A DNA stretch of 64,000 nt from Branchiibius cervicis. Its GTDB lineage: Bacteria; Actinomycetota; Actinomycetes; Actinomycetales; Dermatophilaceae. Each line of letters starts with the position of its first letter. Within the stretch, counting starts at the first letter, position 1. The stretch is from the NCBI RefSeq assembly GCF_042661605.1, contig NZ_JBHSWJ010000002.1, positions 3,410,001-3,474,000 of the forward strand, in the 5' to 3' direction. The position numbers were made by a program, and so were the translations under genes. The notes under the pieces are model-generated. The model worked only from the letters and a program-made list of their open reading frames with translations. It had not been told where the DNA came from and ran no database searches. This document shows, in pieces, positions 55,297-63,550 of this stretch.

Positions 55297-56192
55297 GCGA
55301 CGGATGGCCTGCCCTGGAGGTGGCCTCGTGGACCCCGACGCGTGACACGTTGCACATGTGGCTGCAGATCCTCGGAAAGCAGCGGATGACGGCCTCACCG
55401 GTGCTCAACCACTGGTGGCACAGCACGCTCACGGTGACGGCTCGCGGCCTGACGACCGGCCCCCTGGCTGCCGGGAACGACGTCGTGGACATCGAGTTGG
55501 ACCTGGTCGCGCACCGGGTGGTCATCCGGAGCAGCACCGGCGATCGGGAGGACTTCTCGGTGATCGGCCGGTCCGTCGCCGACTTCTACGCCCGCATCGT
55601 GCGCGCCCAGAAGGATTTCGGCCTTCCGGGACTCGCACATCCGTCGCCGAACGAGGTTGAGCGCGCGATCCCGTTCGCTGAGGATCGCGAGCACAACACC
55701 TACGACCCGGCTCAGGCGCACACGTTCTGGCGGCAGTTGCTCATCGCCGACCGCCTTCTGCGGCAGCTGCGGTCGGGTTTCCGCGGCAAGGCCAGCCCGG
55801 TCCACTTCTTCTGGGGGGCAATGGATCTGGCGACGACCCGCTTCTCCGGGCGACCGGCGCCGCGGCATCCCGGCGGCGCCCCGAACTGCCCGGACCGCGT
55901 GATGTACGAGGGCTACAGCGAAGAGCTCAGCAGCGCCGGCTTCTGGCCGGGCGGCGGGCAGGAAGGCGCCTTCTACTCCTACGCGTACCCGCCGCCGGAA
56001 GGTTTCGCGTCGGCGCCGGTCCCTGAGGGTTCGTTCTGGGACGACGGCCTCGCGGAGTTCCTGCTGCCTTGGGAGACGGCTCGGCAAAGCATCGACCCGG
56101 ACGGACTGGCATCGGAATTCCTCGACGCCACCGCCCAGGCGGCGATGGATCTCGCGCAATGGCCCGATCGAAGTGGCGTCGCGGCGTACTAA
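55293..56192 (+). CDS. DUF5996 family protein
   Basis: 299 residues. It has the family hallmarks TLHMWLQILGKQRM, LNHWWHSTLTVTARGL, SPVHFFWGAMDLATTRFSGR and the late AFYSYAYPPPEGF. The function is unknown. The conserved His, Trp and Glu residues could form a binding or catalytic site. It is translationally coupled to the UBP finger gene and convergent with the MocR gene, its TAA overlapping the MocR TAG by 3 bases. Confidence 0.85.
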   Translation: MSDGWPALEVASWTPTRDTLHMWLQILGKQRMTASPVLNHWWHSTLTVTARGLTTGPLAAGNDVVDIELDLVAHRVVIRSSTGDREDFSVIGRSVADFYARIVRAQKDFGLPGLAHPSPNEVERAIPFAEDREHNTYDPAQAHTFWRQLLIADRLLRQLRSGFRGKASPVHFFWGAMDLATTRFSGRPAPRHPGGAPNCPDRVMYEGYSEELSSAGFWPGGGQEGAFYSYAYPPPEGFASAPVPEGSFWDDGLAEFLLPWETARQSIDPDGLASEFLDATAQAAMDLAQWPDRSGVAAY

Positions 56193-57622
56193 GCGATCAG
56201 ATCAAGACCGTGGCACGGCTCGCCGCCGACGCGCTTGCCCGTCGTCGTGTCCGAGTATGCCGCCGCCAGCCGCTGCACCCCGTCGGCCAGCCGTTCGGGG
56301 GCATCACGTAGGGCAACCGTAGATACCGCTCACCGGCCCGGCCGGGTTGGCTGAAGAACCGGGCGCCCGGAGTGAGCAACAGGCCGCGCGCCGCCGCGGC
56401 ACTGGCCAGCTGACTCGACACGGCGCTGGGTAGCCGCACCCACAGGTTGAGTCCCCCGATGGACAGTAGGTTTCGAAGTCAGGCAGGTGCTGGGCGAGCA
56501 GACCGAGCAACTGGTCCCGTCCTGCGCGCAGCCGCGCCCGGGCGCTGGCCGCCGTCTGACCGCCTTCGGTCAGCAGTTCGGTCACCACGAGTTGCTCGAA
56601 GGCCGACGCCCCCAGGTCGGTGCTCATCCGCATCTGTACCAGCGGCATCACCACATCCTGAGGCGCCCGGATCCACCCCACGCGCAGACCGCCCCAGAAC
56701 GGCTTGGACGACGAGCCGATGCTGATCGCGGTGGGATCGAAGCCGGCGTAGGGCGGCGGGAGGCTGGTCCCGTCCAGATTGACCGCATACAACGACTCGT
56801 CGGCGATGACCCGGACTCCGTGCCGTCGCGCCAATGCCGCCAGTTGTTCCCGCTGCTCGCCCGGCATGACCGTGGCCGTCGGGTTGTGGAATTCCGGGAT
56901 CAGGTACGCCGCGTGCGCGCCGGCTGCGGCCAGCTCGCCGAATTCGTCGATCGGCCAGGGGTTTTCGAGAACCGGCAACGCGCCGACCCGCGCACCCACC
57001 GCTCGGAGGGCATCGACTCCGTGCGGATAGCTCAGCCCCTCGGCGATGGCCCGGTCGCCCTTGCGCAGCAGCGTGCGGACGACCAGTGAGATCGCGCCCA
57101 TCGCGCCGGAAGTCACGATGATCTGGTGCGGGTCGGTGGGCAGCCCGCGGTCGTCATACGTGCGGGCGATCGCCTCCCGCAGCGCGGGCAGCCCGTCGGG
57201 CAGGTACCCGGTGCTGGTCAGCAACCCCGGCAGGCCCTCGGCGGCACGCTGGAAGGCGCGCGCGGTGCCGGGCGGGGCCGGCGGCGCCGAGTAGGTCCAG
57301 GCGATCACATCGGGATCGCCGGATTCCACGATCAGGCTGCTGGCGGTCGATTGCGCCATCGGCACGCAGACCACTGTGCCCGAGCCCTGGCGGGCGGTCG
57401 CAAAACCGCTGTCGCGCAGTTGCTGGTAGGCACGAGCGGTCGTCGTCCTGCTCAGTCCCAGTGCACTCGCTAGTTCCCGCTCCCCGGGAGCCGGCCGCCG
57501 GGCGGGATCCGTCCGTCGACCACGAGCAGGCGGATCGCCTCGGTCAGTTCGACGTACGCCGGGCGCTGACCGGGCAGCGCGCCGAGCAGGGCGCTCAGCG
57601 TGCGGGGAGTGATCGTCGGCAC
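56189..57622 (-). CDS. MocR-type GntR/aminotransferase regulator (three frameshifts)
   Basis: The intended protein has about 477 residues: GntR winged helix (RPAYVELTEAIRLL, LPGERELASALGLSRTTT, TARQGSGTVV) and a fold-type I aminotransferase domain with PLP Lys in SIGSSSKPFWGGLRVGWI. Three missing bases break it: C-run 57482-57485 (LPG to ERE), C-run 56453-56457 (CPSGG to LNLWVRLP) and G-run 56297-56301 (VMPP to ERLADGV). With them restored it ends at TAG 56191. MocR proteins sense PLP or amino-acid-PLP adducts. It is divergent from yczE with a clear operator between. Confidence 0.82.
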
Positions 57623-57638
57623 GAGGCCACTTTCTCAC

Positions 57639-57665
57639 AAGTGGCTATGTCATTGATAGCCACTT
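57639..57665. promoter_or_regulatory. Palindromic MocR operator between mocR and yczE-like genes
   Basis: AAGTGGCTAT, seven bases, ATAGCCACTT: a perfect 10-base-pair inverted repeat. A third half-site (GCCACTT) lies at 57626-57632. Repeated half-sites in a divergent promoter are usual for MocR regulators. It starts 17 bases from the regulator GTG and ends 19 bases before the membrane-protein ATG. Binding is inferred. Confidence 0.72.
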
Positions 57666-57683
57666 CGCGCCAAACTCGTCGTC

Positions 57684-58433
57684 ATGGATCTGCTGCGCAG
57701 TGCCCCCGGGCGCGTCATCCAGCTCGTCGTCGGGCTCTGGCTCTACGGCACCACGATGGCCTTCATGGTGCGCGCCGGACTCGGCCTGGATCCTTGGGAT
57801 GTCTTCCACCAGGGCATGGCCAAGCACTGGCCGCTGTCCTTCGGGATGACGGTCAACGTCGTGGGTGCGATCATCCTGCTGGCGTGGATTCCGTTGCGGC
57901 AGAAGCCGGGGCTCGGCACGGTGCTCAACGTGCTGCTGATCGGGACAGCCGCCGACATGACGTTGCGCTGGCTGCCCACCGCCCACGGATTGCCGGTGCA
58001 GATCGGCTACCTGGCCTTCGGGATCGTCGGGAACGGCCTGGCCGGAGCGCTCTACATCGGCGCCGGCCTCGGACCCGGCCCGCGCGACGGACTGTGGACC
58101 TCGATCGTGCGCAAGCGCGGGTGGTCCGTGCGACTGGCCCGCACCGTGATCGAGGGCACCGTGCTGCTGACCGGGTGGCTGCTCGGCGGCAGCGTCGGCG
58201 TCGGGACAGTGCTCTACGCCATCGCGATCGGGCCGCTGGTGCAGCGCTTCCTGCGGGTCGTGCCGGTGACGCCGCAGTCGCCCCTAGGTGCCCGGCGACT
58301 CCTGGTGGATCTGCACCGGCCGGCCGTCGGGGTCGATGACCTCGATCATCGTGCCGAACGTCGTGTCGACCCGCACGTCGCCGTACCCGGCCGCCCGGAG
58401 CGTCCTGGCGAGTGCTTCGACGTCGCCGGATGA
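57684..58433 (+). CDS. YczE/YitT-like membrane protein
   Basis: Begins MDLLRSAPGRVIQLVVG; five or six membrane spans within the first 200 residues (LWLYGTTMAFMVRAGLGLDPWDVF; MTVNVVGAIILLAWI; GLGPGPRDGLW). YczE-like proteins are often paired with MocR regulators; the transported compound is unknown. The frame runs past about residue 200 into a 50-residue hydrophilic tail that overlaps the VOC gene on the other strand, so the true end may be near 58280 with a small frame error in the C-run 58281-58284. Confidence 0.75.
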   Translation: MDLLRSAPGRVIQLVVGLWLYGTTMAFMVRAGLGLDPWDVFHQGMAKHWPLSFGMTVNVVGAIILLAWIPLRQKPGLGTVLNVLLIGTAADMTLRWLPTAHGLPVQIGYLAFGIVGNGLAGALYIGAGLGPGPRDGLWTSIVRKRGWSVRLARTVIEGTVLLTGWLLGGSVGVGTVLYAIAIGPLVQRFLRVVPVTPQSPLGARRLLVDLHRPAVGVDDLDHRAERRVDPHVAVPGRPERPGECFDVAG

Positions 58434-59003
58434 GGTGAACGTCAGGTGCACCTGGGCACCGGCGCCCGGCGCGGCGTACCGCGCGGTGTCGTCGGGGCGA
58501 TCGACGTGCACCCCCACCGACCCGCGGTCGGCGACGAACGCCACGTAGTCACCCACACCCTCGGCGCGAAGTCCGAGACGGGCGAGGAACGGCGCATACG
58601 GACCCTGCGGATCGGTGAAGCGAACCGGCACGACAGCGACTGCCGGGTCCGGGTGCGCTTCGTGCTGCTGGTAGCCGTAGTGGTCGGTCTGCGTCTCGTT
58701 GATGGTGACTTCGGCACCCAACGGGTCGGTGACGAACAACGAGCGGCCCCACGCCTCGTCTACCGGTGTGACGCCGAATTCCGCTGCCACAGAATCGAGA
58801 TCGTCGGTTTCGAAGGTGAGTTGGGTCCACCCGGACTGCGCCCCGCTGGTTGCGTTGGACGTGCCGTGCAGCAGCACCTGGCCCGAGCCGGAATCCATCA
58901 CCGCCCACTCGTCACTGGTGACCGATGCCGCCAGCCCGAGCGTTTCCAGGAATCGCTGCATGGCGGGTACGTCGTCGCTGAACCGGATCGCCTGGACGGT
59001 CAT
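58284..59003 (-). CDS. VOC-superfamily (glyoxalase-like) protein
   Basis: 239 residues with two VOC modules (MTVQAIRFSDDVPAMQRFLETLGL and a second from VAVVPVRFTDPQGPYAPFLARLG). Metal-binding positions are incomplete: the first module has Gln/Glu-type residues and the second ends DPDGRPVQIHQE. Possible roles are fosfomycin/bleomycin-type binding or a dioxygenase-like reaction. Its ATG overlaps the RHH gene stop (TGATG), so the two are coupled. Confidence 0.8.
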   Translation of the reverse strand: MTVQAIRFSDDVPAMQRFLETLGLAASVTSDEWAVMDSGSGQVLLHGTSNATSGAQSGWTQLTFETDDLDSVAAEFGVTPVDEAWGRSLFVTDPLGAEVTINETQTDHYGYQQHEAHPDPAVAVVPVRFTDPQGPYAPFLARLGLRAEGVGDYVAFVADRGSVGVHVDRPDDTARYAAPGAGAQVHLTFTSSGDVEALARTLRAAGYGDVRVDTTFGTMIEVIDPDGRPVQIHQESPGT

Positions 59004-59170
59004 CACTTCGGTTCTCCTTCTGCGAGATAGCTGCGCAACGCCGCCTCGACCATCGCCGACAGACTCGTGCCCTCGTCGATGGCACGGTGTTTGACCTGCG
59101 TCACCAAGGATTTGGGCAGGTAGACGTTGAACTGGACCTTGCCGTCGGCGGCGGCGCGTTCACTGGACAT
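59003..59170 (-). CDS. Small ribbon-helix-helix (CopG-like) protein
   Basis: 55 residues: MSSERAAADGKVQFNVYLPK is followed by SLVTQVKHRAIDEGTSLSAM and VEAALRSYLAEGEPK. The pattern of one beta strand (VQFNVYLP) then two helices is that of an RHH dimer, which binds DNA as an antitoxin or repressor. The gene is clean, short and coupled to the VOC gene; ATG 59170 is the only plausible start. It could autoregulate this pair. Confidence 0.75.
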   Translation of the reverse strand: MSSERAAADGKVQFNVYLPKSLVTQVKHRAIDEGTSLSAMVEAALRSYLAEGEPK

Positions 59171-59227
59171 GACAGAATGCTAGCAACCTAGATGGCCCGC
59201 CACCACCCGCGGATCGGACCGCCTGAG

Positions 59228-60775
59228 TCAGCAGGGCGCGCTGGGTGCGTACACCCGCAGCGCCTGTGGCTTGGCCGCCAACCGCACGGCGTACGTGTCC
59301 TGCGGCACCTCGGTGGTCTCACCGTCGTGCGCCACGATCACCGGACCGTCCTTCGGGTCGCGCGGCGACCACGACACGTTCAGGTCTTGCACGGTGTAGT
59401 CCTCCACCCCCAAATGCTCGCGGACGTAGGGCGTACGCCGGGCGATCCGGTCCGCGGTCGATCCGCCGGCCGTCTCCAAGAACGTCTTCAAGCGGCTGCG
59501 CCGGCCCTTCACCAGCGCTTCGCGGATGTCGAGGAGGCCGTCGTCGAGACGCTTGCGTTCCACCGGGGCCAGGGTGCGGGGGAAATAGCGGTTGATACCG
59601 GCGAAGAGCAACCACCGCTGCCCCTCGTGATCATTGACCGTCAGCGGCAGGGGCTCGGCCTGACGCAAGACCTTGCCCGCGGCGTAGATCCCTGCCAGTC
59701 CTTTACCCCACCGCTTTTCGTGCTTCTCCCGCTCGGTCACCAACTCCGGGTAGACCCCGATCGAGAACGTGTTGAGTACGGCGTTCGCGGGCTTCCCGTC
59801 GATCTCCAGCACCCCGGTGGTCACCGCGATCCCGTCGCCGGCCTGGACTACGTCCAGCACGGTGTCGTACTCACTCAGGCCGACTGCCTTGGCGAAGTGG
59901 TTCAACGTGCCGCCAGGGAAGACGACCAACGGCACGTCTTTCTCCATCGCCACGGTGGCAGCTGCGGACACCGACCCATCCCCGCCGTTCATCCCGATCG
60001 CGGTCGCGCCGGCGTCGACCGCGTCGCGGAACAGCTGCGGCAGGTCCTCTCCCTTGGCGAGTTCGTGGATCTTCGTCCGTGGCAGACGTTCCCGGATGAT
60101 CTTGACCGGGTCGGGAGCGTTGCGGCGCTCGGCCCCGGAGCCGGGATTGACCACGACGAACAGTCCCTCGCCGTCCTCGATCGGGGCCAGCTTCACCGGC
60201 TGGCCCGCCGGGATCTGCGCCTCGCCCGGCGGCTTGCCGGGCAGCAGGATCTTGCCGGCGACCGCGATCCCCGCCCCGAGCGCCGCGCCACCCACCACAT
60301 CGGAGACCCAGTGCGCGCCGACGTGGATCCGCGAGTAGCACACGGCGCCGGCCAGCGGGATGAGCACAATCCCCGCAGCGGGCCACTCCAGCGTCGCACC
60401 CGTCGCAAAGGCAGCGGCAGAGGCCGAGTGACCGGATGGGAAGGAGCCGGAGGTGGGGTGCTTCATCAGGCGGCGCGCCAACGGCACCGATCTGGCCAGC
60501 GGCCGGGGTCCACCGAAGACGGTCTTACCGATGATGTTGGCGCTGGCGCTGGCGACAGCCAGAGAGAGGATCCCGCGCAACGACGCCTTGCGCCCACGCT
60601 GACCCATCGGGATCATCGCCAGCGCCGTGACACCCCACAGTTTGGAATGGTCGGCGAAGCCACTGAGGCGGACCAGTCCGGCGTCGACCTTGGCCGGGAC
60701 GTCGTGCCGGGTGATCCATTGGTGGACTGCAGTGTCGAAGCGGCCGACGGCGGGCGGTTGCGGAATCAGCGGCAT
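59228..60775 (-). CDS. PAP2 phosphatase/diacylglycerol kinase fusion
   Basis: 515 residues. The PAP2 half has KTVFGGPRP, FPSGHSASAAAFA and SRIHVGAHWVSDVVGG, the three phosphatase motifs, with membrane spans between. The lipid kinase half has VVNPGSG and MNGGDGSVSAAA (GGDGS) near residue 265. Such fusions could interconvert phosphatidate and diacylglycerol or process polyprenyl phosphates. A single intact gene with ATG 60775. Confidence 0.9.
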   Translation of the reverse strand: MPLIPQPPAVGRFDTAVHQWITRHDVPAKVDAGLVRLSGFADHSKLWGVTALAMIPMGQRGRKASLRGILSLAVASASANIIGKTVFGGPRPLARSVPLARRLMKHPTSGSFPSGHSASAAAFATGATLEWPAAGIVLIPLAGAVCYSRIHVGAHWVSDVVGGAALGAGIAVAGKILLPGKPPGEAQIPAGQPVKLAPIEDGEGLFVVVNPGSGAERRNAPDPVKIIRERLPRTKIHELAKGEDLPQLFRDAVDAGATAIGMNGGDGSVSAAATVAMEKDVPLVVFPGGTLNHFAKAVGLSEYDTVLDVVQAGDGIAVTTGVLEIDGKPANAVLNTFSIGVYPELVTEREKHEKRWGKGLAGIYAAGKVLRQAEPLPLTVNDHEGQRWLLFAGINRYFPRTLAPVERKRLDDGLLDIREALVKGRRSRLKTFLETAGGSTADRIARRTPYVREHLGVEDYTVQDLNVSWSPRDPKDGPVIVAHDGETTEVPQDTYAVRLAAKPQALRVYAPSAPC

Positions 60776-60804
60776 GACGTCACCTTACGGGCAGCTGAGT
60801 GCGG

Positions 60805-61275
60805 TTATGTCGGGTCGTGCGAGGTCCTGAAGACGGCCTGGATGTCTATCCGGGTGCGCAATGAGCCCGCGATGAAGCACTCCCGGTGCCCGATCTGCAC
60901 CATCCGGTGCAGTTTGGACTCCGGCACCTCTCCGCGCACGGTGATCCGCGGCGACAGCGTGATTTCAGTGACCCAGCTCGGCCCGTCGCTGAGCTGGGGC
61001 ATGACGCCGACGGCGCGATCGGCGTACTGCACGACGTCCACCCGCGAGCGGGCGGCCACGGCCAGGAACGACAGCAGCTGACAGGACGCCGCCGCCATGA
61101 CCAGCAGTTGTTCCGGGTTGGCGAGCGTAGCTTCGCCGCCGAAGGCCGGGTCCGCCGAGAAGGGTCCGAGGGTGCCGCCAGTGTGCATTTCATACTGGCG
61201 TGAATAGTGCTCGTAGCCCTCGCCGGTCGATCCGGACCAGGTCAGATCGACGAGGTACTCATGGGCATCGGCCAT
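60805..61275 (-). CDS. OsmC-family peroxiredoxin-like protein
   Basis: 156 residues. The two reactive Cys lie in AAASCQLLSFLAV and GHRECFIAGSLRT. Family members reduce organic hydroperoxides with dithiol donors. It resembles the OsmC/YhfA group more than Ohr by its HYSRQYEMHTGGT N-terminus. It is divergent from the hydrolase at 61293 with only 17 bases between starts, so they share a promoter region. Confidence 0.85.
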   Translation of the reverse strand: MADAHEYLVDLTWSGSTGEGYEHYSRQYEMHTGGTLGPFSADPAFGGEATLANPEQLLVMAAASCQLLSFLAVAARSRVDVVQYADRAVGVMPQLSDGPSWVTEITLSPRITVRGEVPESKLHRMVQIGHRECFIAGSLRTRIDIQAVFRTSHDPT

Positions 61276-61292
61276 GCTCCTATTCTGGCCCC

Positions 61293-62060
61293 GTGCGTGT
61301 ACCAGTCGACGGAGCGGAACTCGACGTCTCGGTGACCGGCCAGGGCCCGCCGGTCGTCGTCCTGCACGGCCTCACCGCCAGCCGCGCCAACGATCAGGCG
61401 GTGGGCACCGACTGGCCCGCCGCGCTCAGTGACGCTCACCGCGTGATCGCGTACGACGCGCGAGGACACGGTGCCTCGAGCGGCCGGCCCCAGCCGGCGG
61501 ACTACGACTGGCGCAACCTGGCGACCGACCTGTTCACGGTCCTCGAGGCATCCGACGCCGGCGCACCGGTCGACGGAATCGGCGCGTCCATGGGTACGGC
61601 GACCCTGTTGCACGCGGCCGTGCGCGAGCCGAACCGCTTCCGCCGGCTGGTCCTGACCATCCCGCCGACCGCGTGGCAGACCCGGGCCGCACAGGCCGAC
61701 GGATACCGCCAGGCGGCGGACCTCGCCGAGGCGTACGGCGTGCGGCGGCTGATCGCGATGAACGCGCTCCAACCGGTCCCACCGGCGTGCGCGGGTCTGG
61801 TGACACCGGCCCCGGCGATCGCCGACGACCTGCTACCCAGCGTGATGCGCGGTGCGGCAGCAACGGATCTGCCTGCGCCCGAGGCAATTTCGCAACTGGA
61901 ACACCCGGTGCTGATCCTGGCGTGGACGGACGACCCGGGTCACCCGTTGAGCACGACCGAGGCCCTCACCGACCTGCTGGATGACGTGACGGTCTTCGTG
62001 GCCGCAACGCCCGAGCATCGCGCAGCGTGGCCGCAGATCGCCCGGGACTTCCTGGCCTGA
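61293..62060 (+). CDS. Alpha/beta hydrolase
   Basis: 255 residues starting GTG 61293 (VRVPVDGAELDV). Motifs: VVLHGLTAS, YDARGHGAS, nucleophile elbow GIGASMGTAT, acid region LILAWTDDPG and a late His in ATPEHRAAW. It resembles 3-oxoadipate-lactonase-like esterases. The substrate is unknown. It is convergent with the hydrolase ending at 62072. Confidence 0.82.
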   Translation: MRVPVDGAELDVSVTGQGPPVVVLHGLTASRANDQAVGTDWPAALSDAHRVIAYDARGHGASSGRPQPADYDWRNLATDLFTVLEASDAGAPVDGIGASMGTATLLHAAVREPNRFRRLVLTIPPTAWQTRAAQADGYRQAADLAEAYGVRRLIAMNALQPVPPACAGLVTPAPAIADDLLPSVMRGAAATDLPAPEAISQLEHPVLILAWTDDPGHPLSTTEALTDLLDDVTVFVAATPEHRAAWPQIARDFLA

Positions 62061-62071
62061 GCCGTTGATCC

Positions 62072-62911
62072 TCAGGAGGCGACGCGTAGTGCTACCGCCG
62101 CTTCCTGCGGCAGCGCACCCTTGGACGCCGCCGCGGTGTCGCGGATGATGTCGGCCGCCAGCTCCGGGTGGTCGAACATCGTGATGTGGCCCGTGTCGGG
62201 AATCGACACGTGCTTGCTCTGCGGCAGGATCCGCCGCGCCCGCTTGGCCTGGGACGTCAGCAACAAATAGTCCTGCTCGCCCCACGCCACGGTCGCGTTG
62301 GTCAGAATTTCGGGGGTGTTGCTGCGGAAGAGGGTGTAGCTGCGGGCGATGACCGGCCAGAACCCGCGGGCGCGCCGCATCTGCTGGGCGTCGCTCCAGG
62401 CGTGCTCGTACGCCAGTTTCTCGGGATGCTTGTAGAGACTGCCGAAGATGGCGTAGCGGCCGACCGGCGTCTTCAGCACCGTCTTCGCCACCGGCGCCGG
62501 CGTGTAGCTGGCGAACTTCAGGAAGAACAGAACGGTGCCGCACCACAGGTACCCGGGCACCTGGAAAAACCCGGCAGGGGAGAAAGCGGTGGCGGAGGCG
62601 ACCTTCCCCCGCTTGGCCAGTTCGAGCGCGTAGGCGCCGCCCAGGGAGTTGCCGGCGACGTGCGGCTTGTCCAGACCGAGCTCCTCGAAGAACAGCTCGA
62701 GGCGGTCCACCGAGCTCTTCAGCGTCGCGTTGAAGGGCTTCTCCAACCTCCGTGACTCGCCGAATCCCGGCAGGTCGATGGTGATGACGTCGAATTCCTC
62801 GGCCAACCGGTCCGGGACGTCACCCCACGCGGAGCGGTTGTGCCCGATGCCGTGGATGAGCACCAGCGGCTCGCCAGAGCCTTTGCGGTTGTAGTGGATC
62901 GGAGCGACCAT
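62072..62911 (-). CDS. Alpha/beta hydrolase, EphF/lipase-like
   Basis: 279 residues. HGIGHNRSAWGDV, DLPGFGESRRLE, nucleophile GNSLGGAYALEL, LLLTSQAKRARR and His in PDTGHITMFDHPE. ATG 62911 (MVAPIHYNRKG) has GAGG seven bases upstream; the upstream ATG adds a region with no homology. An operator-like site lies 30 bases upstream. The sequence resembles esterases found with Baeyer-Villiger monooxygenases; cleavage of BVMO esters is a possibility. Confidence 0.83.
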   Translation of the reverse strand: MVAPIHYNRKGSGEPLVLIHGIGHNRSAWGDVPDRLAEEFDVITIDLPGFGESRRLEKPFNATLKSSVDRLELFFEELGLDKPHVAGNSLGGAYALELAKRGKVASATAFSPAGFFQVPGYLWCGTVLFFLKFASYTPAPVAKTVLKTPVGRYAIFGSLYKHPEKLAYEHAWSDAQQMRRARGFWPVIARSYTLFRSNTPEILTNATVAWGEQDYLLLTSQAKRARRILPQSKHVSIPDTGHITMFDHPELAADIIRDTAAASKGALPQEAAVALRVAS

Positions 62912-62940
62912 GACGACCTCGCATACTGGGGAACTGGGCA

Positions 62941-62957
62941 CCACAGGTGTAGTAGAA
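62941..62957 (-). promoter_or_regulatory. Degenerate CTAC-N4-GTAG site upstream of a hydrolase
   Basis: CCAC-AGGT-GTAGTAGAA. The right half is the same GTAG(TA)GAA block seen in the other operators; the left half has CCAC for CTAC. A GTGG-CCTGGG-TCAC box (62979-62992) lies to the right, one base from the CRP core. Weaker than the other sites; listed because the gene downstream is a hydrolase that could complete the pathway. Confidence 0.4.
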
Positions 62958-62988
62958 CGTCACCTTACCAACCAGTAGGTGGCCTGGG

Positions 62989-63486
62989 TCACATTGTTGC
63001 GTCCACTTCCTGGACCACCTGCAGATTCACCGCCGTGAGGTGGTCGTTGTCCGCGCCGTACGTCGCCGCCAGGTGCACCCGCTCACCGCGCAGCACATGC
63101 GGCAACCACACCCGGTTCTCATCCCACATCTGCGAGAACGGCGGCGCCTGCACGGGGAACCACTCGGGTCGGATCTCGTCGCACCCGCGCACCTGCCCGG
63201 TCCATCGGCGTACGACGAAGACATGGCTGACCATGTCCCACTCGGGCCGGTGGGGGAAGCGGAAGTCCAGGTACGCCGCGAGGTCCGCATCGGCCGGATC
63301 AGCGCTGAGACCCGCCTCTTCCTCGAGTTCGCGTACGGCGGCCCGGACCAGGCTCTCTCCCGGCTCCACCTTGCCGCCGATCCCGGTGATCTTGCCCGCA
63401 CCGAAGCCGCGCAGTTTGTGCCCGAGCAGGACACGGTCGTCCCGCAGGGGCAGGATCAAACAGGTCCGCAGCCTCGGCACGCTCAC
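62989..63486 (-). CDS. Nudix hydrolase, MutT/MTH1-like
   Basis: 165 residues from GTG 63486. The Nudix box is G-KVEPG-E-x7-RELEEEAGL (near residues 40-62), complete. LILPLRDDRVLLGHKLRG precedes it, as in the 8-oxo-dGTP diphosphatases of the MTH1 type. It would cleanse oxidised nucleotides. Open frame upstream of 63486 overlaps the pfkA promoter and is not used. It is divergent from pfkA. Confidence 0.85.
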   Translation of the reverse strand: MSVPRLRTCLILPLRDDRVLLGHKLRGFGAGKITGIGGKVEPGESLVRAAVRELEEEAGLSADPADADLAAYLDFRFPHRPEWDMVSHVFVVRRWTGQVRGCDEIRPEWFPVQAPPFSQMWDENRVWLPHVLRGERVHLAATYGADNDHLTAVNLQVVQEVDATM

Positions 63487-63550
63487 AGTCTGCCGGTCCA
63501 CCAGTCGGAAAGCCTTCGCCGGGGGCGGTCGCTCCGTAAAGATAGGGCCT

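Noticed and set aside
1562..57622. Calling all the broken genes pseudogenes
   Set aside because: The breaks are all one-base losses in short G/C runs and the proteins are otherwise fully conserved; unlinked decay would show substitutions, stops and larger deletions.
58287..58433. C-terminal 50 residues of the YczE-like protein
   Set aside because: Kept within the reported frame but not trusted: this part is hydrophilic and antisense to the VOC gene, which is clearly coding.
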